Positions 1 through 9,682 of a stretch of 64,000 nucleotides of DNA are shown piece by piece; positions within the stretch are counted from its first letter, which is position 1; each line of letters opens with the position of its first letter. Made by a program: the position numbers and the translations under genes. Location: contig QUJA01000011.1 of the NCBI GenBank assembly GCA_003480425.1, positions 1 through 64,000 on the forward strand. Direction: 5' to 3'. The notes beneath the pieces were generated by a model that worked only from the letters and a program-made list of their open reading frames with translations, searched no databases and was not told the DNA's origin. The DNA is from Firmicutes bacterium AM31-12AC. GTDB taxonomy: Bacteria > Bacillota > Clostridia > Lachnospirales > Lachnospiraceae.

Positions 1-2
1 TG

Positions 3-39
3 AATTAGGCGCTTTCTTCTACGAAAAAGCCGCCTAATT
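3..39 (-). terminator. Probable terminator hairpin after the transketolase operon
   Basis: A 9-bp inverted repeat (AATTAGGCG at 3-11, CGCCTAATT at 31-39) with an inner GCTTT/AAAGC pairing lies 23 bases past the transketolase stop codon. The T-tract expected on the minus strand would lie beyond the window edge, so this is probable rather than certain. Confidence 0.5.
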
Positions 40-61
40 TCATCCCTATTCGGTTCTTATC

Positions 62-1000
62 TTAGCAGAAAGCTTTCACTTTCTCATAAATTCCATCTGT
101 ATCCAAACCATATTTCTTAAGCAGTTCTAATGCCGGTCCGGATTCTCCAAACACATCATTCACACCAATCTTCAGAACTTTTGTTGGAGCTTTCTCTGAA
201 AGCACATCACATACTGCACTTCCAAGTCCGCCGATTACAGAATGTTCTTCAACTGTAACTACTTTACCTGTCTCTTTTGCTGCTGCAACGATTAAATCTT
301 CGTCCAGAGGTTTGATTGTATGGATATTGATTACTTTCGCTTCAATTCCCTCTGCAGATAATCTTTCTGCCACTTCCAGACAATTTGCAACCGGCAGTCC
401 GCTGGCTACGATTGTAAGGTCTTTTCCTTCACGAAGAACAACACCTTTACCCATCTCAAATTTGTAATCTTCTCTATCATTGATAACCGGCACTGCCAGA
501 CGGCCAAATCTCAAATAAACCGGTCCTTCATACTCATAAGCAGCTTTTACAGCAGCTCTTGCTTCTACATCATCAGATGGATTAAGAACAACCATTCCCG
601 GAATTGAACGCATCAGTGCGATATCTTCGTTACACTGGTGAGTTGCTCCGTCCTCTCCTACAGAAATTCCTGCATGAGTTGCTCCGATCTTTACGTTTAA
701 ATGTGGATATGCAACAGAGTTACGAATCTGCTCAAATGCACGTCCGGCTGCAAACATTGCAAAAGAACTTGCAAATGGAACCTTTCCCGCTGCTGCCAGT
801 CCTGCTGCTACACCTACCATATTACCTTCTGCGATACCACAGTCAATATGTCTCTCTGGAAATTCTTTTTTAAACACACCAGTCTTTGTTGCTGCTGCCA
901 GGTCGGCATCCAGAACAACTAAATTGTCATGTTCTTTACCAAGCTCAACTAAAGCATTACCATAACTATCTCTCGTTGCGATCTTCTTTACTTCTGACAT
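62..1000 (-). CDS. Transketolase, C-terminal subunit
   Basis: This is the pyrimidine-binding and C-terminal half of a split transketolase, 312 aa. It pairs with the N-terminal subunit encoded just upstream to move two-carbon units between sugar phosphates in the non-oxidative pentose phosphate pathway. The middle holds the transketolase segment PFASSFAMFAAGRAFEQIR, followed by KIGATHAGISVGEDGATHQ, which carries the conserved cofactor- and substrate-site residues. The start ATG lies 13 bp inside the end of the N-terminal subunit gene, so the two are translationally coupled. Similar proteins are often named 1-deoxyxylulose-5-phosphate synthase-like, but the pairing with the other half supports transketolase. 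Confidence 0.92.
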   Translation of the reverse strand: MSEVKKIATRDSYGNALVELGKEHDNLVVLDADLAAATKTGVFKKEFPERHIDCGIAEGNMVGVAAGLAAAGKVPFASSFAMFAAGRAFEQIRNSVAYPHLNVKIGATHAGISVGEDGATHQCNEDIALMRSIPGMVVLNPSDDVEARAAVKAAYEYEGPVYLRFGRLAVPVINDREDYKFEMGKGVVLREGKDLTIVASGLPVANCLEVAERLSAEGIEAKVINIHTIKPLDEDLIVAAAKETGKVVTVEEHSVIGGLGSAVCDVLSEKAPTKVLKIGVNDVFGESGPALELLKKYGLDTDGIYEKVKAFC

Positions 1001-1824
1001 AATGCTTCACCTGCTTTCTCTAAATCTTCCATTGCGATCTTATATTCTTCATCGTTTGGAGCTTTTCCATGCCAGCCTACTGCATTCTCCATGAAGGAAA
1101 CACCTTTTCCTTTTGTTGTCTTTGCAATAATTGCTGTCGGCATTCCCTTTGTCTCTCTTGCTTCTTTCAAAGCTGCTGCAATCTCATCCATATCATTACC
1201 ATTAATTGTAATTACATGGAAATTGAATGCTTCGAATTTCTTATCAATTGGATATGGAGAGTTTACCTCTTCAATTGTTCCGTCAATCTGTAAATTATTA
1301 TTATCTACGATCACAACCAGGTTGTCCAGTTTACGGGAACCTGCGAGCATAGATGCCTCCCATACCTGTCCTTCCTGAATTTCACCATCTCCAAGAAGTG
1401 TATATACACGATAATCTTCATTAGACAATTTTGCAGCAAGTGCCATACCTACTGCGGCTGAAATTCCCTGTCCAAGTGAACCAGATGACATATCTACACC
1501 CGGGATATGTTTCATATCCGGATGTCCCTGCAGATAAGAACCTGTATGACGAAGTGTTTTCAAATCTTCTACAGGGAAATATCCTCTGTGTGCCAATGCA
1601 GAATACAATCCCGGTGCTGTGTGTCCTTTTGAAAGAACAAAACGGTCACGGTCTGCTTTCTTAGGTTCTTTTGGGTCAATGTTCATTTCTTCAAAATACA
1701 GATATGTAAAGATATCTGCTGCAGATAAAGATCCGCCCGGATGTCCGGCTTTTGCGCTATGTACAGCAGTCACGATTCCTTTACGGACTTCGTTGGCTGT
1801 TTTCATTAATTCTAATTTGTCCAT
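988..1824 (-). CDS. Transketolase, N-terminal (thiamine diphosphate) subunit
   Basis: This 278-aa protein is the PP-domain half of a split transketolase. It shows AGHPGGSLSAADI near the N-terminus, KGHTAPGLY, and the thiamine diphosphate and metal motif that starts GDGEIQEG and ends with DNNN about 30 residues later. An ATG 54 bp further upstream is in frame, but the start at 1824 has a strong Shine-Dalgarno (AGGAGG) a few bases before it and begins the conserved protein, so it is preferred. The gene follows the transaldolase gene by about 90 bp. Together they form a non-oxidative pentose phosphate operon read from the promoter near 2660. Confidence 0.93.
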   Translation of the reverse strand: MDKLELMKTANEVRKGIVTAVHSAKAGHPGGSLSAADIFTYLYFEEMNIDPKEPKKADRDRFVLSKGHTAPGLYSALAHRGYFPVEDLKTLRHTGSYLQGHPDMKHIPGVDMSSGSLGQGISAAVGMALAAKLSNEDYRVYTLLGDGEIQEGQVWEASMLAGSRKLDNLVVIVDNNNLQIDGTIEEVNSPYPIDKKFEAFNFHVITINGNDMDEIAAALKEARETKGMPTAIIAKTTKGKGVSFMENAVGWHGKAPNDEEYKIAMEDLEKAGEALCQK

Positions 1825-1915
1825 GAGACTCCTCCTGATTTTTATGTTCATACGTAACTGTATTATAATACAGCACAACTACAAACCGCAAGTCTCTTTA
1901 TGAGACTTGTTCGAC

Positions 1916-2569
1916 CTACTCACCAAATACTGCAATATAGTCTTTTTTGAATTTTTCAATTCCTGCATCTGTCAATGGATGATGTGTCATCTGCTCAATT
2001 ACTGCATATGGTACTGTTGCAATATCAGCTCCTGCAAGAGCACAATCTGTTACATGGATTGGATTTCTTACACTTGCTGCAATGATCTCTGTCTCAATTC
2101 CTGCAACTGCAAACATCTCTGCGATCTCTGCAATCAAATCTGTTCCTCTTGTAGAAATATCATCCAGTCTTCCAAGGAATGGTGATACATATGTAGCACC
2201 AGCTCTTGCTGCAAGAAGTGCCTGGTTTGCAGAGAAGATCAATGTCACATTTGTCTTGATTCCCTCAGCTGTAAGAACTTTAACTGCTTTGAGTCCTTCT
2301 ACTGTCATTGGAATCTTAACAACCATGTTTGGATGAATCTTTGCAATCTCACGTCCTTCTGCAATCATGCCCTCTGCATCTGTTGTAGTAGCCTTTACCT
2401 CTCCACTAATCGGTCCGTCTACGATAGAAGCAATTTCAGCGATAACTTCTTCAAATACACGGCCTTCTTTAGCAATCAAAGATGGATTTGTTGTAACTCC
2501 ACAGATTACTCCCATATCATTTGCTTTTTTAATATCCTCTACTTTTGCTGTGTCAATAAAAAATTTCAT
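1916..2569 (-). CDS. tal: Transaldolase (TalC/fructose-6-phosphate aldolase family)
   Basis: This is a 217-aa TIM-barrel enzyme of the short transaldolase/FSA family, first gene of the pentose phosphate operon. Lys85 in VVKIPMT is the Schiff-base lysine. Two residues decide between transaldolase and fructose-6-phosphate aldolase: this protein has Glu57 (SGEVKATT) where E. coli FsaA has Gln59, and Phe131 (SPFLGRLD) where FsaA has Tyr131. Both are the transaldolase state. The start at 2569 has a TAAGGAGGAA ribosome site; an in-frame ATG at 2602 lacks one. Linkage to transketolase fits the role. Confidence 0.88.
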   Translation of the reverse strand: MKFFIDTAKVEDIKKANDMGVICGVTTNPSLIAKEGRVFEEVIAEIASIVDGPISGEVKATTTDAEGMIAEGREIAKIHPNMVVKIPMTVEGLKAVKVLTAEGIKTNVTLIFSANQALLAARAGATYVSPFLGRLDDISTRGTDLIAEIAEMFAVAGIETEIIAASVRNPIHVTDCALAGADIATVPYAVIEQMTHHPLTDAGIEKFKKDYIAVFGE

Positions 2570-2645
2570 GTCTTGTTCCTCCTTAAAATACGACCTGTTC
2601 ACGAGATAATTTTTGCAAATTTTTTATTTGCTCTCTTTACTTTCG

Positions 2646-2674
2646 ATTATAGTCATGAAAAACAAAACGGTCAA
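2646..2674 (-). promoter_or_regulatory. Sigma-A promoter of the transaldolase-transketolase operon
   Basis: Read on the minus strand, the -35 is TTGACC (2669-2674), the spacer 17 bp and the -10 a perfect TATAAT (2646-2651). It lies about 75 bp before the transaldolase start. A 16-bp perfect palindrome, AAATTATTAATAATTT at 2684-2699, sits just upstream of the -35 and may be an operator. Confidence 0.8.
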
Positions 2675-2842
2675 TAGGCCGGAAAATTATTAATAATTTC
2701 CTTCTGTTTATAAATTGATTTTATTAACAAAACTCAATTTATTTCATTGTTTATCTGCTCGTCATTTTTCACCTTAGCAGTTTTATCCCCATAATTAAAC
2801 TATATAGGAATTTTATTTTTATATCAATACGTTCTATTTGTA

Positions 2843-4000
2843 TTAATATTTATTAATATTTTTCTTTTTTGCATTAATTTTTGTTTTTTTACCCGGTGGA
2901 TATGATGTCGTCCCCCTCGCCACAAGCTGAGGCTCATATTCCACATGATAAATACTGATTGGTTGGATTTCTCCGTATTTCTGATCAGCACTTTTTATCT
3001 TCTTCATTATAATATCACAGGCATCTCTGCCTTTATAAATGACAAAATGCTCTATCGTAGTTAAAGATAGTTTTCTCATTTTAGAAAATAAGGTATTGTC
3101 ACACCCCATAACCGACATGTCATTTGGCACCTTGTACTTTTCGTCATAAAGTGCATCCAAAATTCCAAATGCGATCATATCATTCAGCCCTACGATTGCA
3201 GTCACATCTCCATGCTCCTCCAGTACTTCTTTTGTTAAATCATATCCAATCCGATATTCCGAATCAATACCCGGTACATCCTGATCAATAGATTCATTTG
3301 CAGACTTGATAACAACGCCATTTGCCAAACCGGCTTCACTGAACTCTTTTAAAAATCCTTCCACCCGCTTTGAACGTTGTTTTTGCCGCACTGTGAGCGG
3401 CGGTGCGATGTATGCCACTTTCTTATGTCCCAAATCTAACAAATGTCTCGCCATGATCCTGCCCAGTTTTGAATTATCAAGCTCCACTGCATCAACTTCT
3501 AGTTTTTCATTCTGATTATTAATAATTGCAAATGGAATGGTTTTTGATAATTCTTCTATCATTTCCAGATAACACCGGCTCGGATTACAAGTATAAATCA
3601 CACCTCGTGGATTCAGAGACGATAACATTTTCAAATACTGTTCCTCCAGCACAAGACTTCTCTGTGTATTACAGACAAACAATCCATATCCTTGTTCCGT
3701 TGCGCGTGCTTCAATTCCCTGCAGCAACATCACATAATATGGATTGGTCAGATTTGGGCAAAATACTACCAACAGTTTTTCTCTTCTGCTCTCCCTTTTT
3801 CGCTTTCGTTTCGGAAGCTCATACCCAAGTTCTTCTGCTGAATGCTCCACCCTCTCTATTACCTCTCGAGAAAATGAGACATTATATTTCTTATTTAATA
3901 CCATAGATACTGTTGCCTGCGATACGCCTGCATGTTTTGCCACATCTGAAGATGTTACTTTTTTTCCCAATTGCTCTACCTCACAGCTCTGTTCTGCCAT
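2843..4000 (-). CDS. LacI-family transcriptional regulator
   Basis: This is a 385-aa LacI/GalR-type regulator. The N-terminal helix-turn-helix reads SSDVAKHAGVSQATVSMVLN at about residues 17-36, followed by a hinge and a periplasmic-binding-protein-like effector domain (LVVFCPNLTNPYYVMLLQGI onward). The C-terminal tail is lysine-rich. The start overlaps the end of recR by 20 bp, so it appears to ride on the dnaX-ybaB-recR transcript. It lies directly upstream of the transaldolase-transketolase operon, which makes that operon a plausible target, but the sequence does not prove this. The effector is unknown, probably a sugar or sugar phosphate. Confidence 0.9.
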   Translation of the reverse strand: MAEQSCEVEQLGKKVTSSDVAKHAGVSQATVSMVLNKKYNVSFSREVIERVEHSAEELGYELPKRKRKRESRREKLLVVFCPNLTNPYYVMLLQGIEARATEQGYGLFVCNTQRSLVLEEQYLKMLSSLNPRGVIYTCNPSRCYLEMIEELSKTIPFAIINNQNEKLEVDAVELDNSKLGRIMARHLLDLGHKKVAYIAPPLTVRQKQRSKRVEGFLKEFSEAGLANGVVIKSANESIDQDVPGIDSEYRIGYDLTKEVLEEHGDVTAIVGLNDMIAFGILDALYDEKYKVPNDMSVMGCDNTLFSKMRKLSLTTIEHFVIYKGRDACDIIMKKIKSADQKYGEIQPISIYHVEYEPQLVARGTTSYPPGKKTKINAKKKNINKY

Positions 4001-4577
4001 CCAGTGCTCTCAAAAGTGTCACTTCATCAATATATTCAAGATCACCTCCGACCGGAACGCCGCTGGCAATCCGGCTGACTTTGATTCCAACCGGCTTGAT
4101 CAATTTACTAATGTACATTGCTGTTGTTTCACCTTCTAAGCTAGAGTTTGTCGCAATGATTACTTCATCAACATCCCCCTGAAGCCGAGCCATCAATTCT
4201 TTTAATTTAATATCTCCCGGTCCGATTCCAAGCATCGGTGAAATAGCTCCATGAAGCACGTGATACACACCATTATACTTTCCGGTTTTCTCATATGCTG
4301 CCAAATCTCTCGGACTTTCAACTACCATGATTGTCTTATGGTCTCGGTCTGGATTACTACAGATTGGACATATCTCCCGATCTGTAAGAGTACAGCACTG
4401 TGCACAGTAGCGCACGTTGTTACGTGCATCTACCATGGTTTTCGCAAGATTCTCTACCTGCTCTTTCGGCATATTAATAATATGAAATGCCAATCTCTGT
4501 GCTGACTTTGCACCGATTCCCGGAAGTCTTGAAAGCTCTTCGATCAACCGGCTGATCTGATTACTATAATATTCCAT
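3981..4577 (-). CDS. recR: Recombination mediator protein RecR
   Basis: RecR works with RecO (and RecF) to load RecA at gaps during recombinational repair. The 198-aa length is typical. An N-terminal helix-hairpin-helix (LSRLPGIGAKSAQRLAFH) is followed by a four-cysteine zinc finger (cysteines at about 58, 61, 70 and 73), a Toprim domain (TIMVVESPRDLAAYE) and a conserved C-terminal segment. Its ATG overlaps the ybaB stop codon in a TAATG arrangement, so translation is coupled in the usual dnaX-ybaB-recR order. Confidence 0.97.
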   Translation of the reverse strand: MEYYSNQISRLIEELSRLPGIGAKSAQRLAFHIINMPKEQVENLAKTMVDARNNVRYCAQCCTLTDREICPICSNPDRDHKTIMVVESPRDLAAYEKTGKYNGVYHVLHGAISPMLGIGPGDIKLKELMARLQGDVDEVIIATNSSLEGETTAMYISKLIKPVGIKVSRIASGVPVGGDLEYIDEVTLLRALDGRTEL

Positions 4578-4930
4578 TAAAATAACCCCGGCATTCCGCC
4601 GCCAAGTCCACCTGTCAATTTAGACATTGCAGCACCTGATTCTTCATCAACTTTACGAAGTGCTTCATTCGTTGCTGCAACGATCAAATCTTCTAACATC
4701 TCAATGTCATCCGGATCCACTACTTCTTCAGACAGTTTCACTCTGACTACTTCTCTCTTACCAGACATTGTCACTTCTACAGCTGAGCCTCCAGCTGTTG
4801 CTGTAAATTCTTTTGTCTCCATTTCCTTTGCCTGCTCTTCCATCTGACGCTGCATCTTCTGAGCCTGCTTCATTAAATTTGCCATATTCCCCGGCATTCC
4901 GCCACCTGGGAAACCACCACGTTTTGCCAT
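4577..4930 (-). CDS. YbaB/EbfC family nucleoid-associated protein
   Basis: This is a small DNA-binding protein of about 117 aa between dnaX and recR, where this family usually sits. The N-terminus is rich in Gly and Met ([20 protein letters not shown]), followed by a glutamine- and glutamate-rich helix and the conserved [18 protein letters not shown] core. An upstream TTG in frame exists, but the ATG at 4930 has GGAGG six bases before it and is preferred. The dnaX stop lies two bases upstream. Confidence 0.93.
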   Translation of the reverse strand: MAKRGGFPGGGMPGNMANLMKQAQKMQRQMEEQAKEMETKEFTATAGGSAVEVTMSGKREVVRVKLSEEVVDPDDIEMLEDLIVAATNEALRKVDEESGAAMSKLTGGLGGGMPGLF

Positions 4931-4932
4931 GA

Positions 4933-6537
4933 TCAATCCTCCACTGTTATTTCCATGTTAATTACTTTTTCCATGTGTTTTTCTAAATCTACAAATGTAT
5001 CTTCAAATCTTCGCCCGTCATCTAGCTGACGCACCTCAACTTCAACCTTCTTGCCGATTCTCTGCTCAATCACCGACTCGATTTCTTGCTTATGATCTTC
5101 CCTCTTCACACTTTCCGCTGCAATACTATCAGACAGAACAATCAATAACCGATTATCTCCTCCCAGACTTAATCTTGCCTGTTTCAGATAAATACTAGTC
5201 GGTGCAGATACCTCATCTGCGATAGAGCGGAAATTTTGCACCACCTTCTGTATTTCCTCCGGTACTGCATCCGGCAGCTCTGGTTTCGGCTGGCTTTTTC
5301 TTGAAGAAGAATTCGTATTCCCTGCTATACCATTGACCTCAGACGCATTGACGTACACTACCTTCTCCTGTACAGCTTCCAGTTCACGATCTAATCGGTC
5401 TTCCACCGCACGAATCCGATCCAGAAGACTATCCGTATTCACTTCCATCGCCGGTGTACATAACTTGATCAACGCCACTTCCAAGAGCACTCTCTTCTGT
5501 GTCGCATATTTCATCTGACCGGATAATTCCGAAAAAATGCGGATATAGCGAAGCAGTGTATCCACCTCTATCATCTGTGCTTCTTCTTTTAACTGCTGAA
5601 GATTTTCTGAAGACACATCCAGAACATCTTCCATATTATCAGAAGTCTTAACGAGAAGCAAGTTACGAAGATACCAAGTGAAATCCGCCGTCAATTGCGA
5701 AAGCTCTCGCCCCTGCATTACCAGTTCTTCCACCGTATCCAAAACCTTAGGAACATCTCTCGCTATAATGTTACGAAGCAAACGGCTGAAGACATCGGTA
5801 TCCACTGCACCAAGCACTTCCAAAACATTATCATACGTCAGCTTCTGCCCCAGATAAAATGCAATACACTGATCCAGAAGACTCAACGCATCACGCATCG
5901 AGCCGTCTGCAGCCTTTGCAATATATCGTATTGCTCTCTGCTCAACATCCACCTGTTCAATTTCCATCAGATCATTCATTCGGCCTGCAATCGTATCAAT
6001 CGTAATTCGATGAAAATCATAATGCTGACATCGAGATAAAATTGTGATTGGAATCTTATGAACCTCCGTTGTTGCCAAAATAAATATCACATACTCCGGC
6101 GGTTCCTCCAATGTCTTTAAAAGTGCATTAAATGCTCCGATAGACAACATATGCACCTCATCAATAATGTAAACCTTAAAGCGTCCTTCCGTCGGACGAT
6201 ACGCCACTTCCTCCCGGATCTCTCGAATATTATCCACACCATTGTTAGATGCCGCATCAATCTCAATCACATTCATCGACGTGCCGGCTGCAATCGCTTT
6301 GCACATCGCACACTCTCCACATGGACTTCCATCCACCGGATGTTCACAATTCACTGCCTTGGCAAATATTTTTGCCACAGTCGTCTTTCCTGTTCCACGA
6401 GTTCCGCAAAATAGATACGCATGTCCGATACGGTCTGCCTTAATCTGATTCTGTAATGTCTTTATAATATGATCCTGACCCTTTACATCCTCAAATGTAG
6501 TCGGACGGAACTTTCTGTATAATGCCGTATATGACAT
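4933..6537 (-). CDS. dnaX: DNA polymerase III subunit gamma/tau
   Basis: This is the clamp-loader ATPase, 534 aa. Walker A is GTRGTGKT (45-52), the zinc-binding cysteines are at about 64, 73, 76 and 79, and the DEVH Walker B box lies at 126-129. The AAA+ lid and collar follow, then a C-terminal tau-like region with a low-complexity serine-rich linker near residue 400. The ribosome site is GAGGTG. It is the first gene of the dnaX-ybaB-recR-lacI group. I saw no convincing sigma-A promoter in the 60 bp upstream, so it may be read through from pfkA. Confidence 0.97.
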   Translation of the reverse strand: MSYTALYRKFRPTTFEDVKGQDHIIKTLQNQIKADRIGHAYLFCGTRGTGKTTVAKIFAKAVNCEHPVDGSPCGECAMCKAIAAGTSMNVIEIDAASNNGVDNIREIREEVAYRPTEGRFKVYIIDEVHMLSIGAFNALLKTLEEPPEYVIFILATTEVHKIPITILSRCQHYDFHRITIDTIAGRMNDLMEIEQVDVEQRAIRYIAKAADGSMRDALSLLDQCIAFYLGQKLTYDNVLEVLGAVDTDVFSRLLRNIIARDVPKVLDTVEELVMQGRELSQLTADFTWYLRNLLLVKTSDNMEDVLDVSSENLQQLKEEAQMIEVDTLLRYIRIFSELSGQMKYATQKRVLLEVALIKLCTPAMEVNTDSLLDRIRAVEDRLDRELEAVQEKVVYVNASEVNGIAGNTNSSSRKSQPKPELPDAVPEEIQKVVQNFRSIADEVSAPTSIYLKQARLSLGGDNRLLIVLSDSIAAESVKREDHKQEIESVIEQRIGKKVEVEVRQLDDGRRFEDTFVDLEKHMEKVINMEITVED

Positions 6538-6597
6538 GAATCACACCTCTTTGTTTCTAGTTATTTTTTTGAAAATATCCTGTCACGGACTATCTCA

Positions 6598-7674
6598 TTA
6601 TTCATCTCCGAAGCTAATTCCTATCATTTTCGCTTCCTGAATAAAACTGCATTTTGGATCGACATATTTCAGCTTTCCGGCAACCTCTTCCAGCGAAACC
6701 TTTGTAATCTCTCCGTCACGCATTGCTACCATGTATCCATATTCCTGATTTAAAATCAACTCTGCTGCCTTAGCTCCGACTCTTGTTGCAAATACACGAT
6801 CATATGCACATGGAGAACCGCCGCGCTGTGTATGTCCCGGAACTGTAATTCGAACCTCCTTATCTGTTGTCTTCTCAATCTGTTCAGCCAACTCGTATGC
6901 AATAGAAGGATATTTTCTCTTTGCAAGCTTTTCTTTATACTCTTTCTTCTTCAGCTTCGCATCTTCTTTTGAAATCGCACCTTCCGCTACCGCAAGAATC
7001 GTAAATTTCTTACCCGCCTTTGTGCGTTTCTGAATCACATCAGAAATCGCCTTAATATCATATGGAATTTCCGGAAGAAGAATGATATCAGCTCCGCCTG
7101 CAATTCCTGCATGCAATGTAACGTGACCTACTTTATGTCCCATTATCTCAATAATAAATACTCTGCTGTGTGATGTTGCAGTTGTGTGAATGCGGTCAAT
7201 TGTATCTGTCGCAATATCTACTGCACTCTGGAATCCAAACGTCATATCTGTTCCCCAGAGATCGTTATCAATTGTTTTTGGTAAAGTTACTACATTCAGC
7301 CCTTCCTCGCGAAGCAGGTTTGCTGTCTTATGTGTTCCATTACCACCAAGAATCACAAGACAATTTAAATTCAGCTTATAATATGTGTGCTTCATAGCTT
7401 CAACCTTATCAAGACCATCGGCATCCGGCACACGCATCAATTTAAACGGCTGTCTTGATGTTCCAAGAATCGTACCTCCACGTGTCAGAATTCCCGAAAA
7501 ATCTTTCGGAGTCAACATGCTAAAGTTACCATATATTAATCCTTTATATCCATCTTGAAAACCATAAATCTCTACATCATCACGCTTTGTGCAGATTCCT
7601 TTCACAACTCCTCGCATTGCTGCGTTCAGCGCCTGACAATCTCCACCACTTGTCAACATTCCAATTCTAAGCAT
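6598..7674 (-). CDS. pfkA: 6-phosphofructokinase (mixed-type active site)
   Basis: It phosphorylates fructose 6-phosphate in glycolysis; 358 aa, longer than the 320 aa of E. coli PfkA. The catalytic loop TIDND lies at 134-138. The phosphate-donor site is unusual: GGNG at 110-113 and PKTIDND from 132. By family rules, Gly at the fourth position of GGxG points to ATP, while Lys before TIDND is seen in PPi-dependent and group III enzymes, and the usual Asp of GGDG is Asn here. ATP use is likelier, but PPi cannot be excluded. The start at 7674 has AAGGAGG; an upstream in-frame ATG would reach into the pgm terminator. Confidence 0.9.
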   Translation of the reverse strand: MLRIGMLTSGGDCQALNAAMRGVVKGICTKRDDVEIYGFQDGYKGLIYGNFSMLTPKDFSGILTRGGTILGTSRQPFKLMRVPDADGLDKVEAMKHTYYKLNLNCLVILGGNGTHKTANLLREEGLNVVTLPKTIDNDLWGTDMTFGFQSAVDIATDTIDRIHTTATSHSRVFIIEIMGHKVGHVTLHAGIAGGADIILLPEIPYDIKAISDVIQKRTKAGKKFTILAVAEGAISKEDAKLKKKEYKEKLAKRKYPSIAYELAEQIEKTTDKEVRITVPGHTQRGGSPCAYDRVFATRVGAKAAELILNQEYGYMVAMRDGEITKVSLEEVAGKLKYVDPKCSFIQEAKMIGISFGDE

Positions 7675-7717
7675 AGTATTTATCCTCCTTGCTGAAAAAC
7701 TTTTGCATACTGTATTT

Positions 7718-7726
7718 ATTTTAGCA
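7718..7726 (-). promoter_or_regulatory. Possible extended -10 promoter of pfkA
   Basis: On the minus strand TGCTAAAAT forms an extended -10 element about 45 bp before the pfkA start and just after the pgm terminator. No good -35 is visible, so the call rests on the extended -10 and the position. Confidence 0.35.
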
Positions 7727-7732
7727 TAAATA

Positions 7733-7784
7733 AATGAGACTATAAAGAAAAATCTCATCGATCACATTTCCCCATAGTCTCATT
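7733..7784 (-). terminator. Terminator of the phosphohexomutase gene
   Basis: An 11-bp perfect stem (AATGAGACTAT at 7733-7743, ATAGTCTCATT at 7774-7784) lies 28 bp past the stop codon and is followed by a T-rich stretch on the minus strand. Confidence 0.7.
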
Positions 7785-7811
7785 ATTTTATTCTATCACT
7801 TTTTTAACTTT

Positions 7812-9494
7812 TTATTTCATGATTGGTTTTAAAGCCTCAGACAACTTATCTTTCTCTGCCTGTGCTTCCTCAAGATTTTTACCGAGTGTTGTGTAGTAAA
7901 TCTTAATCTTAGGTTCTGTTCCTGAAGGACGAACAATAACTGTCTCATTATTTTCCAATTTGTAAATAAGAACATTTGCAGCCGGAAGCCCTGTCTCTTC
8001 TGGTTTCTTGTAGTCTGTAACATTCACAACCTTATATCCTGCAATCTCCTCAAGCGGTTTTTCTCTTAAGCCCTGCATGATTCCAGCCATCTGATCCATA
8101 CCACTAAGTCCCGGGAACTCAAAACTATCAATCTGGTTCAGGTAACGGCCATATTCAGAATAAATTTCTTCCATTCTCTGTTTCAGAGAACTTCCAATAC
8201 TTCTGTAATATGCTGCCATCTCACAAATCAGCATAGATCCGATGATTGCATCCTTATCACGAACATATGGACCAGCCAGATATCCATAACTCTCCTCAAA
8301 TCCAAAGATAAAGCGGTCAACTTCTCCTGCTGCTTCAAGTCCTGCGATCTGATCTCCGATCCATTTAAATCCTGTCAAAACACTTCTAAGCTCAACACCA
8401 TAATGCTCTGCAACAGCATCAGCAAGAGGTGTAGATACGATAGATTTTACCGCTACCGGATTCTTAGGCATTGTACCCTTTTCAATGCGGCCTGCACAAA
8501 TATAATCAAGAAGAAGAACTCCAACTTCATTACCAGTAACTAATTCATACGAACCATCCGGACACTTCATAGCAATACCGACACGGTCTGCATCCGGATC
8601 AGTTGCAAGCATCAAATCTGCACCTGTCTCTTTCGCAAGACTCAGACCCTTCTCAAGAGCTTCGAAAATCTCTGGGTTCGGATAGCTACATGTTGTAAAA
8701 TATCCATTTGGATATTCCTGCTCAGGAACGATTGTAACATCTGTAATTCCGATATCTTTTAAAATCTGTGTAACCGGAACTAATCCAGAACCATTAAGTG
8801 GACTATATACTAACTTCAATCCTGCTGTCTTGCAAAGGCCCGGACGAACCTGTCTCTCTTCGATTGCATCATACAGTGCTCTCTTGCAATCATCACCAAC
8901 AAAACGAATCAGACCTTCTTCAACACCCTGTGCAAATGGCATATATTTCGCACCTGTTAATACATCTGTCTTCTGAATCTCATCGTATACGATAGCTGCA
9001 GCATCATCTGTCATCTGGCAACCATCCGGACCATATGCTTTATATCCGTTATATTTTGCCGGGTTATGAGAAGCTGTCACCATGACACCTGCATTACAGT
9101 TATAATAACGAGTTGCAAAAGAAAGTGCCGGAACAGGCATTAACGCATCATAAATGCGAACCTTGATTCCGTTTGCCGCCAATACACTTGCTGCATTCTT
9201 CGCAAACACATCACTTTTGATACGGCTGTCATAACTAATTGCAACAGTCTGAGTTCCACCCTGAGTTTTTACCCAATTAGCAAGTCCCTGTGTTGCCTGA
9301 CGTACAACATAGATATTCATTCTGTTTGTACCTGCTCCAAGAACCCCGCGAAGTCCTGCAGTTCCAAACTTAAGAGCAACTGCAAAACGCTCCTTAATCT
9401 CGTCATCATTTCCTTCAATTTTTGTCAGCTCAGGCTTCAGATCTGCGTCCTCCAGATCAGCCTCCATCCAACGTTTGTATTCATCCTGATACAT
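7812..9494 (-). CDS. Phosphoglucomutase/phosphomannomutase family protein
   Basis: This is an alpha-D-phosphohexomutase of 560 aa that interconverts hexose 1- and 6-phosphates, probably glucose phosphates, and so links glycolysis to sugar-nucleotide supply for the wall and glycan genes downstream. It shows the start-domain motif FGTAGLRG, the phosphoserine loop TASHNPAKYNGYK, the metal-binding DPDADRVG and the C-terminal phosphate-binding RPSGTEPKIKIY. The ribosome site is AGGAGTGA. Glucose versus mannose preference cannot be read from the sequence. Confidence 0.93.
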   Translation of the reverse strand: MYQDEYKRWMEADLEDADLKPELTKIEGNDDEIKERFAVALKFGTAGLRGVLGAGTNRMNIYVVRQATQGLANWVKTQGGTQTVAISYDSRIKSDVFAKNAASVLAANGIKVRIYDALMPVPALSFATRYYNCNAGVMVTASHNPAKYNGYKAYGPDGCQMTDDAAAIVYDEIQKTDVLTGAKYMPFAQGVEEGLIRFVGDDCKRALYDAIEERQVRPGLCKTAGLKLVYSPLNGSGLVPVTQILKDIGITDVTIVPEQEYPNGYFTTCSYPNPEIFEALEKGLSLAKETGADLMLATDPDADRVGIAMKCPDGSYELVTGNEVGVLLLDYICAGRIEKGTMPKNPVAVKSIVSTPLADAVAEHYGVELRSVLTGFKWIGDQIAGLEAAGEVDRFIFGFEESYGYLAGPYVRDKDAIIGSMLICEMAAYYRSIGSSLKQRMEEIYSEYGRYLNQIDSFEFPGLSGMDQMAGIMQGLREKPLEEIAGYKVVNVTDYKKPEETGLPAANVLIYKLENNETVIVRPSGTEPKIKIYYTTLGKNLEEAQAEKDKLSEALKPIMK

Positions 9495-9682
9495 TTTCTA
9501 TCACTCCTGACTCTTCTTCATTTTTTATTTTTCCCTTATGTAAAAAACTAATTTAAATATACCATATCTGAGGTAATACAGCAATTGCGAAAGGAAAGTT
9601 TTTCAAAAAATATACAATATTATCACAATTTTCAAACTATATTATATTTTTTTGAAAATTTTGATTCTTATGGTTTCTATCG

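Noticed and set aside
1916..2569. Naming the transaldolase as fructose-6-phosphate aldolase
   Set aside because: The family is shared, but Glu57 and Phe131 replace the Gln and Tyr that mark FSA, and the gene is linked to transketolase.
6538..6597. Signal recognition particle RNA upstream of dnaX
   Set aside because: Many Firmicutes have it near dnaX, but only 60 bp separate dnaX from pfkA and no conserved SRP RNA loop is visible.
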